Shown: piece by piece, positions 1 to 8,500 of the stretch
Layout of the letters: each line of letters begins with the position of its first letter
Position numbering within the stretch: position 1 is the first letter of the stretch
Assembly (NCBI RefSeq): GCF_003410055.1
Contig: NZ_QUZK01000002.1
Location: 1-64,000, forward strand
Length of the DNA stretch: 64,000 bases
Source of the DNA: Wenzhouxiangella sediminis
GTDB lineage: Bacteria; Pseudomonadota; Gammaproteobacteria; Xanthomonadales; Wenzhouxiangellaceae
Reading direction: 5' to 3'
Position numbers and translations under genes: made by a program
The notes under the pieces: model-generated
Seen by the model: only the letters and a program-made list of their open reading frames with translations
Database searches by the model: none
What the model was told of the DNA's origin: nothing

Positions 1-70
1 CGACGTGTCGAGACCCCCGCACCGCCCGGTGGCACCAACCTCACCCAGGCTCCCAACCCCCAAAGCGCGG

Positions 71-110
71 AACGAAAGAACGAAAGAACGAAAAAACGAA
101 CTAACGAAAC
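71..110. repeat. Octamer tandem repeat
   Basis: Five imperfect head-to-tail copies of the octamer AACGAAAG occupy the gap beyond the 3' end of the NatB-like gene. Read on the minus strand the block is T-rich and directly follows a GC-rich hairpin, so it may double as the U-rich tail of that gene's terminator. No coding potential is seen in positions 1-130. Confidence 0.7.
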
Positions 111-112
111 CG

Positions 113-131
113 GGGCGCGCAGCGCGCGCCC
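113..131 (-). terminator. Probable terminator of the S33/NatAB operon
   Basis: GGGCGCGC and GCGCGCCC form a perfect 8-bp stem around a 3-base loop, touching the stop codon of the NatB-like gene. On the minus strand it is followed within about 20 bases by the T-rich octamer repeat. The T-run is not immediately adjacent, so termination efficiency is uncertain. Confidence 0.5.
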
Positions 132-1300
132 TACGCCGAGGTGAAGATCAGCCGCGGCCGATTGTAGAGCGTGCCGGCGACGGCGGCCAGGATGGCGGCC
201 AGCAGTCCGGTCGTGCCCATCGAGAACCCGAACCAGGCCCAGTTGACCGGTTCCCCGCGTACCAGCTCGAGGATCAGCACGTTCTGGCTGAGGAGGGGAA
301 CGAGGGTCATCCAGGTTTCCGCGCGGCTCGGGTCGATCAGGATCCAGAAGCTGGGGATCATGGGGATGAGCACGACCATGCCCATGTAGCTCTGCGCTTC
401 GCGGAAGCTCTTGGCGAAGGACGCCAGGATGGTGAGCAGCGCTGCCGCCAGCAGGGCGGCGGGTGCGACCAGCAGAAAGGCCAGGCCGGCGACGCGGAAA
501 TCGAGGTTGAGTGCGACGTCCATCGAGGCGACCGGCAGGAAGCCCATGGCGTAGACGAAGGCGATCAGGCCCAGCGCCAGCGTGGCCAGGGCGAAGAAGG
601 TTGTGGCTCCGAGCTTGCCGGCCATGATCTGCCAGCGCGGCAACGGGTTGATCAGCAGGGGTTCGAGCGACTTGCGCTCGCGCTCGCCGGCGGTGGTGTC
701 GATGGCCATGTGCATGGAGCCCATGAACACCGTGATCAGGATGAAGTAGGGCAGGAAGGCGAGCACCATGCCGCCGCGCGACTCGGGCGTGGAGAGGTCC
801 TTGACCGTGACGTTGATCGGCCGGGTGATTTCCGGGTGTACGCCGCGAAGCTGCAGCCTGAGTTGGCTGACTTGCTGGCTGTAGCCGTTGAGATAGGCCC
901 GGACGCGGCTGATCGACGCGCCGGTGTAGCGCCGCGACTGGTCGGCGATGATTTCCACCGGCGCCGGCCGGCCGGCTTCCCAGGCTTCGCCGAAGTCCGG
1001 CCCGATACGCAGGACCACTTCCTCGTCTTCGCGGCGCACGGCGCCTTCGGGATCCTCGGGTGCTTCCTCGATCAGTACGCCCTGGCGCTCGAGGAAGCCG
1101 ATCAGGTTGGGCGCGTTCTCGGCGCCGACCACCGGCAGTTCGAGACGCGATTCCATTCGTTCGGCAGCCTGGCTGGCCATGAAGGAGATCATGACCGCGA
1201 AGATCACCGGCCCCATCAGCGGCCCGATCACCAGGGTGTTGAGAATCACCCGGCGGTCGCGGAAGTTGTCGAGCAGTTCCTTGAGGAATACGGCGATCAT
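131..1300 (-). CDS. ABC-2 type exporter permease, NatB-like
   Basis: This 389-residue inner-membrane protein has one N-terminal membrane segment (about residues 15-40), a long periplasmic loop (about 45-175) and a C-terminal cluster of about five hydrophobic helices. That is the ABC-2/NatB permease layout. The segment after the second helix (AGERERKSLEPLLINPLP, roughly residues 205-222) is typical of the family. The start overlaps the upstream ATPase gene by 4 bases, so the two should form one exporter. NatAB of Bacillus exports sodium; the substrate here cannot be read from sequence. Confidence 0.88.
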   Translation of the reverse strand: MIAVFLKELLDNFRDRRVILNTLVIGPLMGPVIFAVMISFMASQAAERMESRLELPVVGAENAPNLIGFLERQGVLIEEAPEDPEGAVRREDEEVVLRIGPDFGEAWEAGRPAPVEIIADQSRRYTGASISRVRAYLNGYSQQVSQLRLQLRGVHPEITRPINVTVKDLSTPESRGGMVLAFLPYFILITVFMGSMHMAIDTTAGERERKSLEPLLINPLPRWQIMAGKLGATTFFALATLALGLIAFVYAMGFLPVASMDVALNLDFRVAGLAFLLVAPAALLAAALLTILASFAKSFREAQSYMGMVVLIPMIPSFWILIDPSRAETWMTLVPLLSQNVLILELVRGEPVNWAWFGFSMGTTGLLAAILAAVAGTLYNRPRLIFTSA

Positions 1301-2037
1301 GCGAGCAGCCCCTCGGCGGATCCGATGAGTTTGACGAAGGCGTCCTCGAGATTGGCCTCGCCCGAGCGCTGGAGCAGCTCGTCGGCCGTGCCCTCGGCGG
1401 CGACCTTGCCGTCGGCGATGATGACGATGCGGTCACACAATGCGGCGACCTCCTGCATGATGTGCGTCGACAGCACCACGCAACAGCCCTGCTTCTTCAG
1501 TTCCCTCAGGAATTCGCGCAGGGCGCGGGTGGTCATGACGTCGAGGCCGTTGGAGGGCTCGTCGAGCAGGACGGTGCGCGGGTCGTGGATGAGTGCGCGG
1601 GCGATGGCCACCTTGACGCGCTGGCCCTGGGAAAAGCCCGTGGTGCGGCGGTCGATGAACTCGCTCATGCCCAGGATCTCGGTGAGCTGTTCGGTGCGGC
1701 GCTCGATGTCGGCCTTGCCCAGGCCGTGCAGCTTGCCGTAGTAGCGGATGTTCTCGCGGGCGGTCAGCCGGTCGTAGAGCCCCCGGGAATCGGGCACGAC
1801 CCCGAGCGCGCGCTTGATCGACAGCGGCTGGACTTCCGGGTCGATGCCGTCGACGCGCATGTGGCCGGAATCCGGGCGCAGCAGGGTGTAGAGCATGCGC
1901 AGGGTGGTGGTCTTGCCGGCGCCGTTGGGACCGAGCAGGCCGGTGATTTCGCCGTCGCGCGCGGTGAAGCTGACGTTGTCGACGGCAACGACCTTGCCCT
2001 TGTTGAAGGTCTTGCGGAGATTCTTCGCTTCGATCAT
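1297..2037 (-). CDS. ABC exporter ATPase, NatA-like
   Basis: This is a 246-residue cytoplasmic ATPase that would power the adjacent NatB-like permease. Walker A (GPNGAGKTT) lies at about residues 36-44, followed by a variant signature (FSQGQ in place of LSGGQ) and Walker B (LLDEPSNGLD). The reading frame stays open far upstream, but the start at 2037 (MIEAKNLRKTF) gives the normal family N-terminus and overlaps the S33 peptidase stop as ATGA, indicating translational coupling. The order peptidase, ATPase, permease suggests one transcript. Confidence 0.92.
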   Translation of the reverse strand: MIEAKNLRKTFNKGKVVAVDNVSFTARDGEITGLLGPNGAGKTTTLRMLYTLLRPDSGHMRVDGIDPEVQPLSIKRALGVVPDSRGLYDRLTARENIRYYGKLHGLGKADIERRTEQLTEILGMSEFIDRRTTGFSQGQRVKVAIARALIHDPRTVLLDEPSNGLDVMTTRALREFLRELKKQGCCVVLSTHIMQEVAALCDRIVIIADGKVAAEGTADELLQRSGEANLEDAFVKLIGSAEGLLA

Positions 2038-3518
2038 GGCGCCGGTCCGAGCAGGTCGAGAAAGAAGGGTTCGTGGCCGATGCGTTCCATGCACTCGACT
2101 TCGAGGTCGTCCACGCTGGCCTCGCGCACGAACTGCGTGGCGATCGAACTCATGCAGGGGTTGGTCATCACGATGTGACCGCGCCCGTCGGCGATGAGGT
2201 GCCGGCTGTTGGAAAACTGCGCGGCCGCCTCGTTGCCGTAGGTCGGCGGGGTGACCGGGTCGAGTTCGCCGGACAGCAGCAGCACCGGCACATCGCTGTC
2301 GAAGGGCTCGTGGAAGTCCGCCGGCGCCTCGCCGGCCGGCCACCATTCGCAGACCTGCGCATAGACTTCGGTCATGCTGTTGCCCAGCAGCGTTTCGGAC
2401 TGATCGTTCTGTTCGGGCCACACCGGCCAGTCCTCGCTGCAGCCCACCGAGAAGTTGAGCCCGATGGCGATCATGTCGTTCATCCGGTCGGTGACGATCA
2501 TGGCCTGGCTGGCCAGGCGCTCCGGGCTGCCGGTGCGGGCGGCCTCGTGCACCAGGTAGGGGATCATCATCTGCGTTTCCGGGTTGTAGGCCAAAAAGCG
2601 CAGCGCGCTCGCCAGCACTTCCCGGTTGAACGGCAGGTCGATGCCCTGGCCGGTACGCGGATGGGTGACGACGATGTCCCGGGCGTTGTCGCGGTAGCGC
2701 GCCTTGAGTTCGGCGAAGGCTTCGCTGAGTTGAGGGAAGGCTTCGGCGCAGTCGGCGGTTTCACGGCAGTCCTCGAAGACCTTCTCCAGCGCCCGGTCGA
2801 GCATCATCGCGTGCTCCGAGCCGAGCGCCAGGCGTGTGGGAACGACGCCGTCGAGCACGACCGTGCGCACGCGATCCGGGTAGTTGCGCAGGTAGACCTG
2901 GGCGAGGCGGGTGCCGTAGGAGCCGCCGACGAGATTGAGGCGTTCGAAGCCGTAGGCCTCGCGCAGGGCGTCGAGGTCGGCGGCTGCCTGCGTGGTCGTG
3001 TAGAACTCGACCTGCGCATCCCATTCGGCCAGGCAGGCCTTGAGCTGTTCGTTGAGTTCCGCCCAGTCGGGCTGCAGCCACAGCTCGCCCTGGTCGTCGA
3101 AACTGCACTCCAGGGCGTTCGAGCCCCCGGTGCCGCGCTGGTCGAGAAAGATCAGGTCGCGCTCGCGGTTGAGCTCGTGCAGCGCGGCCTGCATGATCGG
3201 CAGCGCGTCGCGCGCCGACTGCCCGGGGCCGCCCGCCAGGAAGACGATCGGATCGGCCAGGACGGTGCTCGCGCGGGCCTGCTTGACGGCAAAGGCCAGC
3301 TCGAGCTGCCGGCCGTCCGGCTCGGCGGGGTTTTCCGGCACGGTCAGCGTGCCGCACAGGGCGGAGGCCGTCAGCCGGCCGCCGCCGGCCGAGAGCTCGC
3401 ACTTGGAAAGGTCCGCCCAGCGGTCGTCGACGCGGGCTTCCTGCGCTGACAGCGGCGTGACGGCGAGCACCAGAAGGCCGGCGCCCAGAGTGGATCGAAA
3501 TCCGGATTTGATTCCCAC
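2034..3518 (-). CDS. Secreted S33-family alpha/beta-hydrolase (TAP-like peptidase)
   Basis: This 494-residue exported serine hydrolase begins with a signal peptide (about residues 1-25, ending LSA-QE). The nucleophile elbow GGSYGTR places the catalytic serine at S200. D420 (in SGELDPVTPP) and H448 (in GRGHIVM) complete the triad. The early GGPGQS motif matches proline-iminopeptidase/tripeptidyl-aminopeptidase relatives and forms the oxyanion region. It probably trims peptides in the periplasm or outside the cell. It is the first gene of the operon with the NatAB-like exporter and is divergent from the YadGH-like exporter across a gap of about 100 bases. Confidence 0.9.
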   Translation of the reverse strand: MGIKSGFRSTLGAGLLVLAVTPLSAQEARVDDRWADLSKCELSAGGGRLTASALCGTLTVPENPAEPDGRQLELAFAVKQARASTVLADPIVFLAGGPGQSARDALPIMQAALHELNRERDLIFLDQRGTGGSNALECSFDDQGELWLQPDWAELNEQLKACLAEWDAQVEFYTTTQAAADLDALREAYGFERLNLVGGSYGTRLAQVYLRNYPDRVRTVVLDGVVPTRLALGSEHAMMLDRALEKVFEDCRETADCAEAFPQLSEAFAELKARYRDNARDIVVTHPRTGQGIDLPFNREVLASALRFLAYNPETQMMIPYLVHEAARTGSPERLASQAMIVTDRMNDMIAIGLNFSVGCSEDWPVWPEQNDQSETLLGNSMTEVYAQVCEWWPAGEAPADFHEPFDSDVPVLLLSGELDPVTPPTYGNEAAAQFSNSRHLIADGRGHIVMTNPCMSSIATQFVREASVDDLEVECMERIGHEPFFLDLLGPAP

Positions 3519-3615
3519 GTGTTAGAACCCAAGATGTAAAGAGCCCGGCACGGCAGGCCGGGGACAGCCTGCTATTCTGCCTTGCTGCCCGACCGAAACC
3601 AATAGGCCGATTGTC

Positions 3616-4539
3616 ATGAATGCGCTGGAAGTCCGCGACCTCAGGAAGGTCTATCGCAACGACGTCGTCGCCCTGCGGGGCGTCAATCTCGAAGTCGCCG
3701 AGGGCGATTTTTTCGCCCTGCTGGGGCCCAACGGGGCCGGCAAGTCGACCCTGATCGGTATCGTCAGCTCGCTGGTCAATGCCACCTCCGGAGAGGCGAG
3801 GGTCTTCGGCATCAGCGTGCAGAAGGAGCGCTCGCGCGCGATGGCTCAGATCGGGCTGGTGCCGCAGGAGGTCAACTTCAACCAGTTCGAAAAGCCCTTC
3901 GACATCGTCGTCAACCAGGCCGGTTACTACGGCGTGCCGCGTCGTATCGCCCGTGAACGCGCCGAGCACTACCTGAAGAAGCTCAGCCTCTGGGACAAGG
4001 CCTTCGGTCCCTCGCGCCAGCTCTCCGGCGGCATGAAGCGCCGCCTGATGATCGCCCGGGCGATGGTGCACGAACCGAAGCTGCTGATCCTCGACGAGCC
4101 CACGGCCGGGGTCGACATCGAGATCCGCCGCTCGATGTGGAAGTTCATTTCCGAGATCAACGAAGCCGGCACGACCGTGATCCTGACCACTCACTACCTC
4201 GAGGAAGCCGAGAACCTGTGCCGCAACGTGGCCATCATCGACCACGGCGGCATCATCGAGAACACGTCGGTCAAGGCGCTGCTGGGCAAGCTGCAGGTCG
4301 AGACATTCGTGTTGGACCTGCGCGAGCCGATCGACAGCCTGCCGGAAGTCGACGGGATAGAGATCATCAAGCGCGATGCCAGCACGCTCGAGGCCAGCAT
4401 TCCGAAATCGCGCAGCCTCAACCGCCTGTTCCGGGTGCTCGAGGAGCAGGGCGTCGAGGTCATATCGATGCGCAACAAGGCCAATCGCCTCGAGGAGCTG
4501 TTCATGCGCCTGGTGGGCATCGACGAGGAGGCGGCATGA
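3616..4539 (+). CDS. yadG: ABC exporter ATPase, YadG family
   Basis: The 307-residue product closely follows the E. coli YadG pattern along its whole length: Walker A GPNGAGKST near residue 40, the stretch NQAGYYGVPRR, signature LSGGMKRRLM, Walker B LLILDEPTAGVD and the C-terminal NKANRLEELF segment. It is a cytoplasmic ATPase of an ABC-2 exporter whose substrate is not known in the family. The stop overlaps the start of the permease gene (ATGA), so the two are translationally coupled. Confidence 0.93.
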   Translation: MNALEVRDLRKVYRNDVVALRGVNLEVAEGDFFALLGPNGAGKSTLIGIVSSLVNATSGEARVFGISVQKERSRAMAQIGLVPQEVNFNQFEKPFDIVVNQAGYYGVPRRIARERAEHYLKKLSLWDKAFGPSRQLSGGMKRRLMIARAMVHEPKLLILDEPTAGVDIEIRRSMWKFISEINEAGTTVILTTHYLEEAENLCRNVAIIDHGGIIENTSVKALLGKLQVETFVLDLREPIDSLPEVDGIEIIKRDASTLEASIPKSRSLNRLFRVLEEQGVEVISMRNKANRLEELFMRLVGIDEEAA

Positions 4540-5321
4540 GCGTCGACGTATCCGCACACAGCTACTGGATCGGCTACAAGACCATCCTGATCAAGGAAGT
4601 CACGCGCATCCTGCGAATCTGGCCGCAGACCCTGATCCCGCCGGTGATCACGATGACGCTCTATTTCGTCATCTTCGGCTCGATCATCGGCCGGCGCGTG
4701 GGCGAAATGGGCGGCATCGACTACATGGAGTTCATCGTGCCGGGCCTGATCATGCTGTCGGTGATCACCAATAGCTACGGCAACATCACCAGCTCGTTCT
4801 TCGGGGCGAAGTTCGGCAAGCACATCGAGGAGCTGCTGATCAGCCCGCTGCCGCCGTGGATCATCCTGGCCGGGTACGTCTCCGGGGCGCTGTTCCGGGC
4901 GCTGAGCGTGGGTTTCCTGGTCTGGCTTGTCGCCGGGTTTTTCTCGGGCTTTTTCATGCACAACGCCCTGGTGACCATCTCCATCCTGGTGATGACGGCG
5001 GTCGTCTTTGCCCTGGGCGGGTTCATCAACGCCATCTACGCCCAGAAGTTCGACGACATCGCGATCATCCCGACCTTCGTGCTGCAGCCCATGACCTACC
5101 TCGGCGGGGTGTTCTTTTCGGTCGGCCTGCTGCCGGGGCTGTGGGAGCAGGTGGCGCTGGGCAACCCCATCCTCTACATGGTCAACGCGCTTCGCTACGG
5201 CATGCTGGGGATAACCGACGTGTCGCTGGGCCTGGCGTACTTCATGATCGTGCTCTTCGGCACCCTCCTGGGCGGCATCGCGTTGTTCCTGCTCAAACGG
5301 GGAACCGGCCTCAGAACCTGA
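4536..5321 (+). CDS. yadH: ABC-2 exporter permease, YadH family
   Basis: This 261-residue inner-membrane protein has about six hydrophobic segments. The ABC-2 signature region (IEELLISPLPPWIILAGY) lies near residue 100 and a second conserved stretch (PMTYLGGVFF) near residue 190. It starts at the ATG overlapping the stop of the yadG-like gene. A longer open frame upstream is only the shadow of the ATPase gene. It forms the channel half of the YadGH exporter. Only a weak 5-bp hairpin follows the stop. Confidence 0.92.
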   Translation: MSVDVSAHSYWIGYKTILIKEVTRILRIWPQTLIPPVITMTLYFVIFGSIIGRRVGEMGGIDYMEFIVPGLIMLSVITNSYGNITSSFFGAKFGKHIEELLISPLPPWIILAGYVSGALFRALSVGFLVWLVAGFFSGFFMHNALVTISILVMTAVVFALGGFINAIYAQKFDDIAIIPTFVLQPMTYLGGVFFSVGLLPGLWEQVALGNPILYMVNALRYGMLGITDVSLGLAYFMIVLFGTLLGGIALFLLKRGTGLRT

Positions 5322-5355
5322 TGGTGGCCGGCATAGCCGGACTCCCCTCTACTTG

Positions 5356-5371
5356 TGTGACGGCCATCACA
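5356..5371. promoter_or_regulatory. Perfect CRP/Clp-type binding site
   Basis: TGTGA-N6-TCACA is present without mismatch, flanked on the right by further T residues as in the extended consensus. Its centre lies about 60-61 bases before the transcription start inferred from the promoter at 5389-5417, the spacing expected of a class I CRP-activated promoter. This would make expression of the large subtilase respond to carbon status or cAMP, or to a Clp homologue. The regulator itself is not in this window. Confidence 0.75.
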
Positions 5372-5388
5372 TTTTAGCCGGCGCTGAT

Positions 5389-5417
5389 TTGACGCGTTGG
5401 TGTGCATCCCGTATTTT
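5389..5417 (+). promoter_or_regulatory. Sigma-70-type promoter of the subtilase gene
   Basis: The -35 element TTGACG (5389-5394) and the -10 element TATTTT (5412-5417) are separated by exactly 17 bases. The predicted start near 5424 gives a leader of about 145 bases before the ATG at 5569. The CRP-type site immediately upstream supports the assignment. Confidence 0.65.
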
Positions 5418-5568
5418 GCGTGATCCAATGGGGAATTCGTAGTTCGGAAACCGTCCGGTTACCGGCCTGCGGAAAATGGACAACGCGAGTCGCTCCGGGG
5501 GGCAGCGGCGACCCGGTCAGTAGATCGGGCGCAGAGACTCGCAAGACGCAAACTAACTGGGAGTACCA

Positions 5569-8500
5569 ATGAAAATCAGATGGTTGATGGCGATAGTCGC
5601 CCTGATACTGGCAGCCGCGATATCCGTCCCGGCCGCCGCTCAGGGTGTCAAGGCCTCCGATTCCAGCGAGCGGAGAAGTCCGCAGCAGGAAGAGGTCTAC
5701 GTGGACCCGCAGCTGGCCACGAATCTCAAGTCACGCGGCAGCGCCCGCATGTTCATCTACATGAAGGAAAGCGCGGACCTGTCGCCGGCCTTCGGGATGG
5801 ACTGGGAGGAACGCGGCTGGTTCGTGTACCGCACCCTCAGGGATCTGGCTGATCGCAGCCAGGCGGACATCAAGGCGCAGCTCGACAGTCTGGGCGCGGA
5901 TTACCGCTCCTTCTGGATCGACAACGTCATCGCCGTCAAGAACACCGACCTGAACATGCTCAACGCGCTGGCCAAGCGCGGCGATGTCCAGGCCTTGGTC
6001 CAGGAGCCGGTCGGGTTCATTCCCGAGCCGGAGAACAACGCCGAGACCAAGAACCAGATCAATGCGGTGGTCGCCAGCGTTGCCCAGATCAACGCCCCCG
6101 ACGCCTGGTCCCAGGGCTACACGGGCCAGGGCGTTTCGGTCGGCATCATCGATTCCGGCACCCGGTACACGCACGAGGCCCTGGTCAACCAGTACCGCGG
6201 CAACCTCGGCGGCGGCGTGTTCGACCACAACTACAACTGGTTCGACGACGGCGGCAGCACCGAGCCGCAGTGGCCGAACCCCCACGGCACGCACGTTTCC
6301 GGCACGGCCGTCGGCGACGACGGCGGCGCCAACCAGATCGGTGTCGCACCCGGCGCCGACTGGGTGTCCTGCCTGGGCTGCACGAGCACGAGCTGCCCCG
6401 GCACGAATCTTCTGGCCTGCGCCCAGTTCATGGCCGCGCCGACCGACCTGGCCGGCAACAACCCCGATCCGAGCCAACGCGTCCACGTCGTGAACAACTC
6501 CTGGGGCGACTGCGGTCAGTCCTACGACGGTTGGTACCAGGGTTCGGTTGACGCCTGGATCGCCGCCGGCGTCGTGCCCGTCTTCTCCAACGGCAACGCC
6601 AGCAACTGCGGCTACAGCGCCCCGCCGGGGCTGAACACGGTCGGCAACCCGGCCCGCTACGGCTCGGTCCTGGGCATCGGCTCGACCGGCAACGCCGACG
6701 GGCAGTACGCCAGTCACTCCAACTGGGGTCCCACCGACGATCCCAACGACGGCACCGACCCGACCCTGCCCGACCCGATGGGTTACAACGATCTCAAGCC
6801 GAACGTCGTGGCCCCGGGTGTGAGCATCTGCTCGGCCTATTCGACCGGCGACGCCAACTACACCTGCGGCTTTACGGGCACCTCGATGTCCTCCCCGGCC
6901 GCCACCGGCGTGATCGCGCTGATGATCAGCGCCGCCCCGAGCCTGGCCGGCGACTACGCCACCCTCGGCACGCTGCTGATGGAAACCGCCAACCCGGTGC
7001 CGTACGACTCCGGTGAAGGCGGCGAAGGGCCCGGCAACGTGCCCAACTACGCCACCGGCTGGGGCGAGATCGACGCGCTGGCCGCCGTCACCGCCGCCGC
7101 GGCCCTCGAAGGACCGCAGGGCGACCTGACCGGCACCGTGACCGACAACAACTCGGGCCTGCCCATCGCCGGCGCCGATGTCGTGATCACCAATCCGAAT
7201 CCGCCGCCGCCCGAGTGGTCGGCGAGCACCGACGAGAGCGGCGAGTTCGCTCTGACGATGTCGGAAGGCACTTTCGACGTCGACGTCTCGGCCTACGGCT
7301 ACCAGGCCGCGACCGAAACCGGCGTGAGCATCGTCGAGAACCAGACGACCGACATCCAGGTTTCGCTGGTGCCGGCCGCCACCTACGAGGTGAGCGGTGT
7401 CGTGACCGACAACACCACCGGCTGGCCGCTGCACGCCGAAATCGAGATCGACGGCTATCCGAACAGCCCGATCTACACCGACCCGAGCGACGGCAGCTAC
7501 TCCGTGACCCTGCCCGAAGGCATGGCCTTCGACTTCACCGTCACGGCCCTGAGCGGCGGATACGACTTCGCCACCCGCACCGTCGGCCCGCTGACCGGCG
7601 CCCAGACGGAAGACTTCGCGCTCGACGCCGACCTGGTGGCCTGTAGTGCGCCGGGTTACGGCAATACTGCATCGACCGTGCTGACCGAATCGTTCGACGC
7701 GACGAGTGCGCCTGCCGGCTGGACTGTCGAAGACTACGATGGCGGTGGTCAGACCTGGAGCTTCGACAATCCCGGTGGTCGCGCCAATGAGACCGGCGGT
7801 TCGGGCAATTTCGCGATTGTCGACTCCGACAATTACGGCCTTGGCGGTAGCCAGGACACCGGCATGATCACGCCGGCAATCGACCTCAGCGGTGCCGTGA
7901 ATGCCGAAGTTTCGTTCAACTACGACTTCCGCAATATTGGTGCTACCGCAGAGGTTGACGTCAGCACGGACGGCGGCTCCAGCTGGGCCAACGAGTGGTC
8001 CCTGTCATCCCAGACCCGTGGTCCCGTTTCGGCGAGCGTGAACCTGGCGGACTATGCGGGTGAAGCCAGCGTGCAGCTTCGATTCCGCTACAGCGATGCC
8101 TCCTGGGACTACTGGTGGCAGGTTGATGATGTCGAAGTGATCGAGTTCGGTACCTGTGGACCCGCCATGGGTGAACTGGTCACCGGCCGCGTTACCGACG
8201 CCAACGACGGCAGCGCCCTGATCGGCGCCACTGTTTCGGTGGACGGCACCTCGCAGTCGACCGTGACCGGCACCTCGATGGACCCGGCTCTGGGCGACGG
8301 TGCCTACAATCTCTTCGTGCCGGCCGGCAGCCAGACCATCACGGTCTCCGAGACCGGCTACGAAGACGGCACGCTCAGCGACACCTTCGTTAACGGCGCC
8401 GCGCGCCGCGAAGATTTCGCCCTGAACGCCGGCCGCCTGGCGGCCCAGCCGCAGTCGCTGTCGCAGACGGTGACCTTCGGCCAGAGCGATGACGGTTACC

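Noticed and set aside
5-1741. A 578-residue open frame on the plus strand
   Set aside because: It is antisense to the NatAB genes, lacks a recognisable domain, and reflects codon bias of a high-GC genome.
2761-4557. A 598-residue minus-strand frame joining the S33 gene region with the YadG region
   Set aside because: It runs antisense to yadG and out of frame through the S33 gene; no homology is visible.
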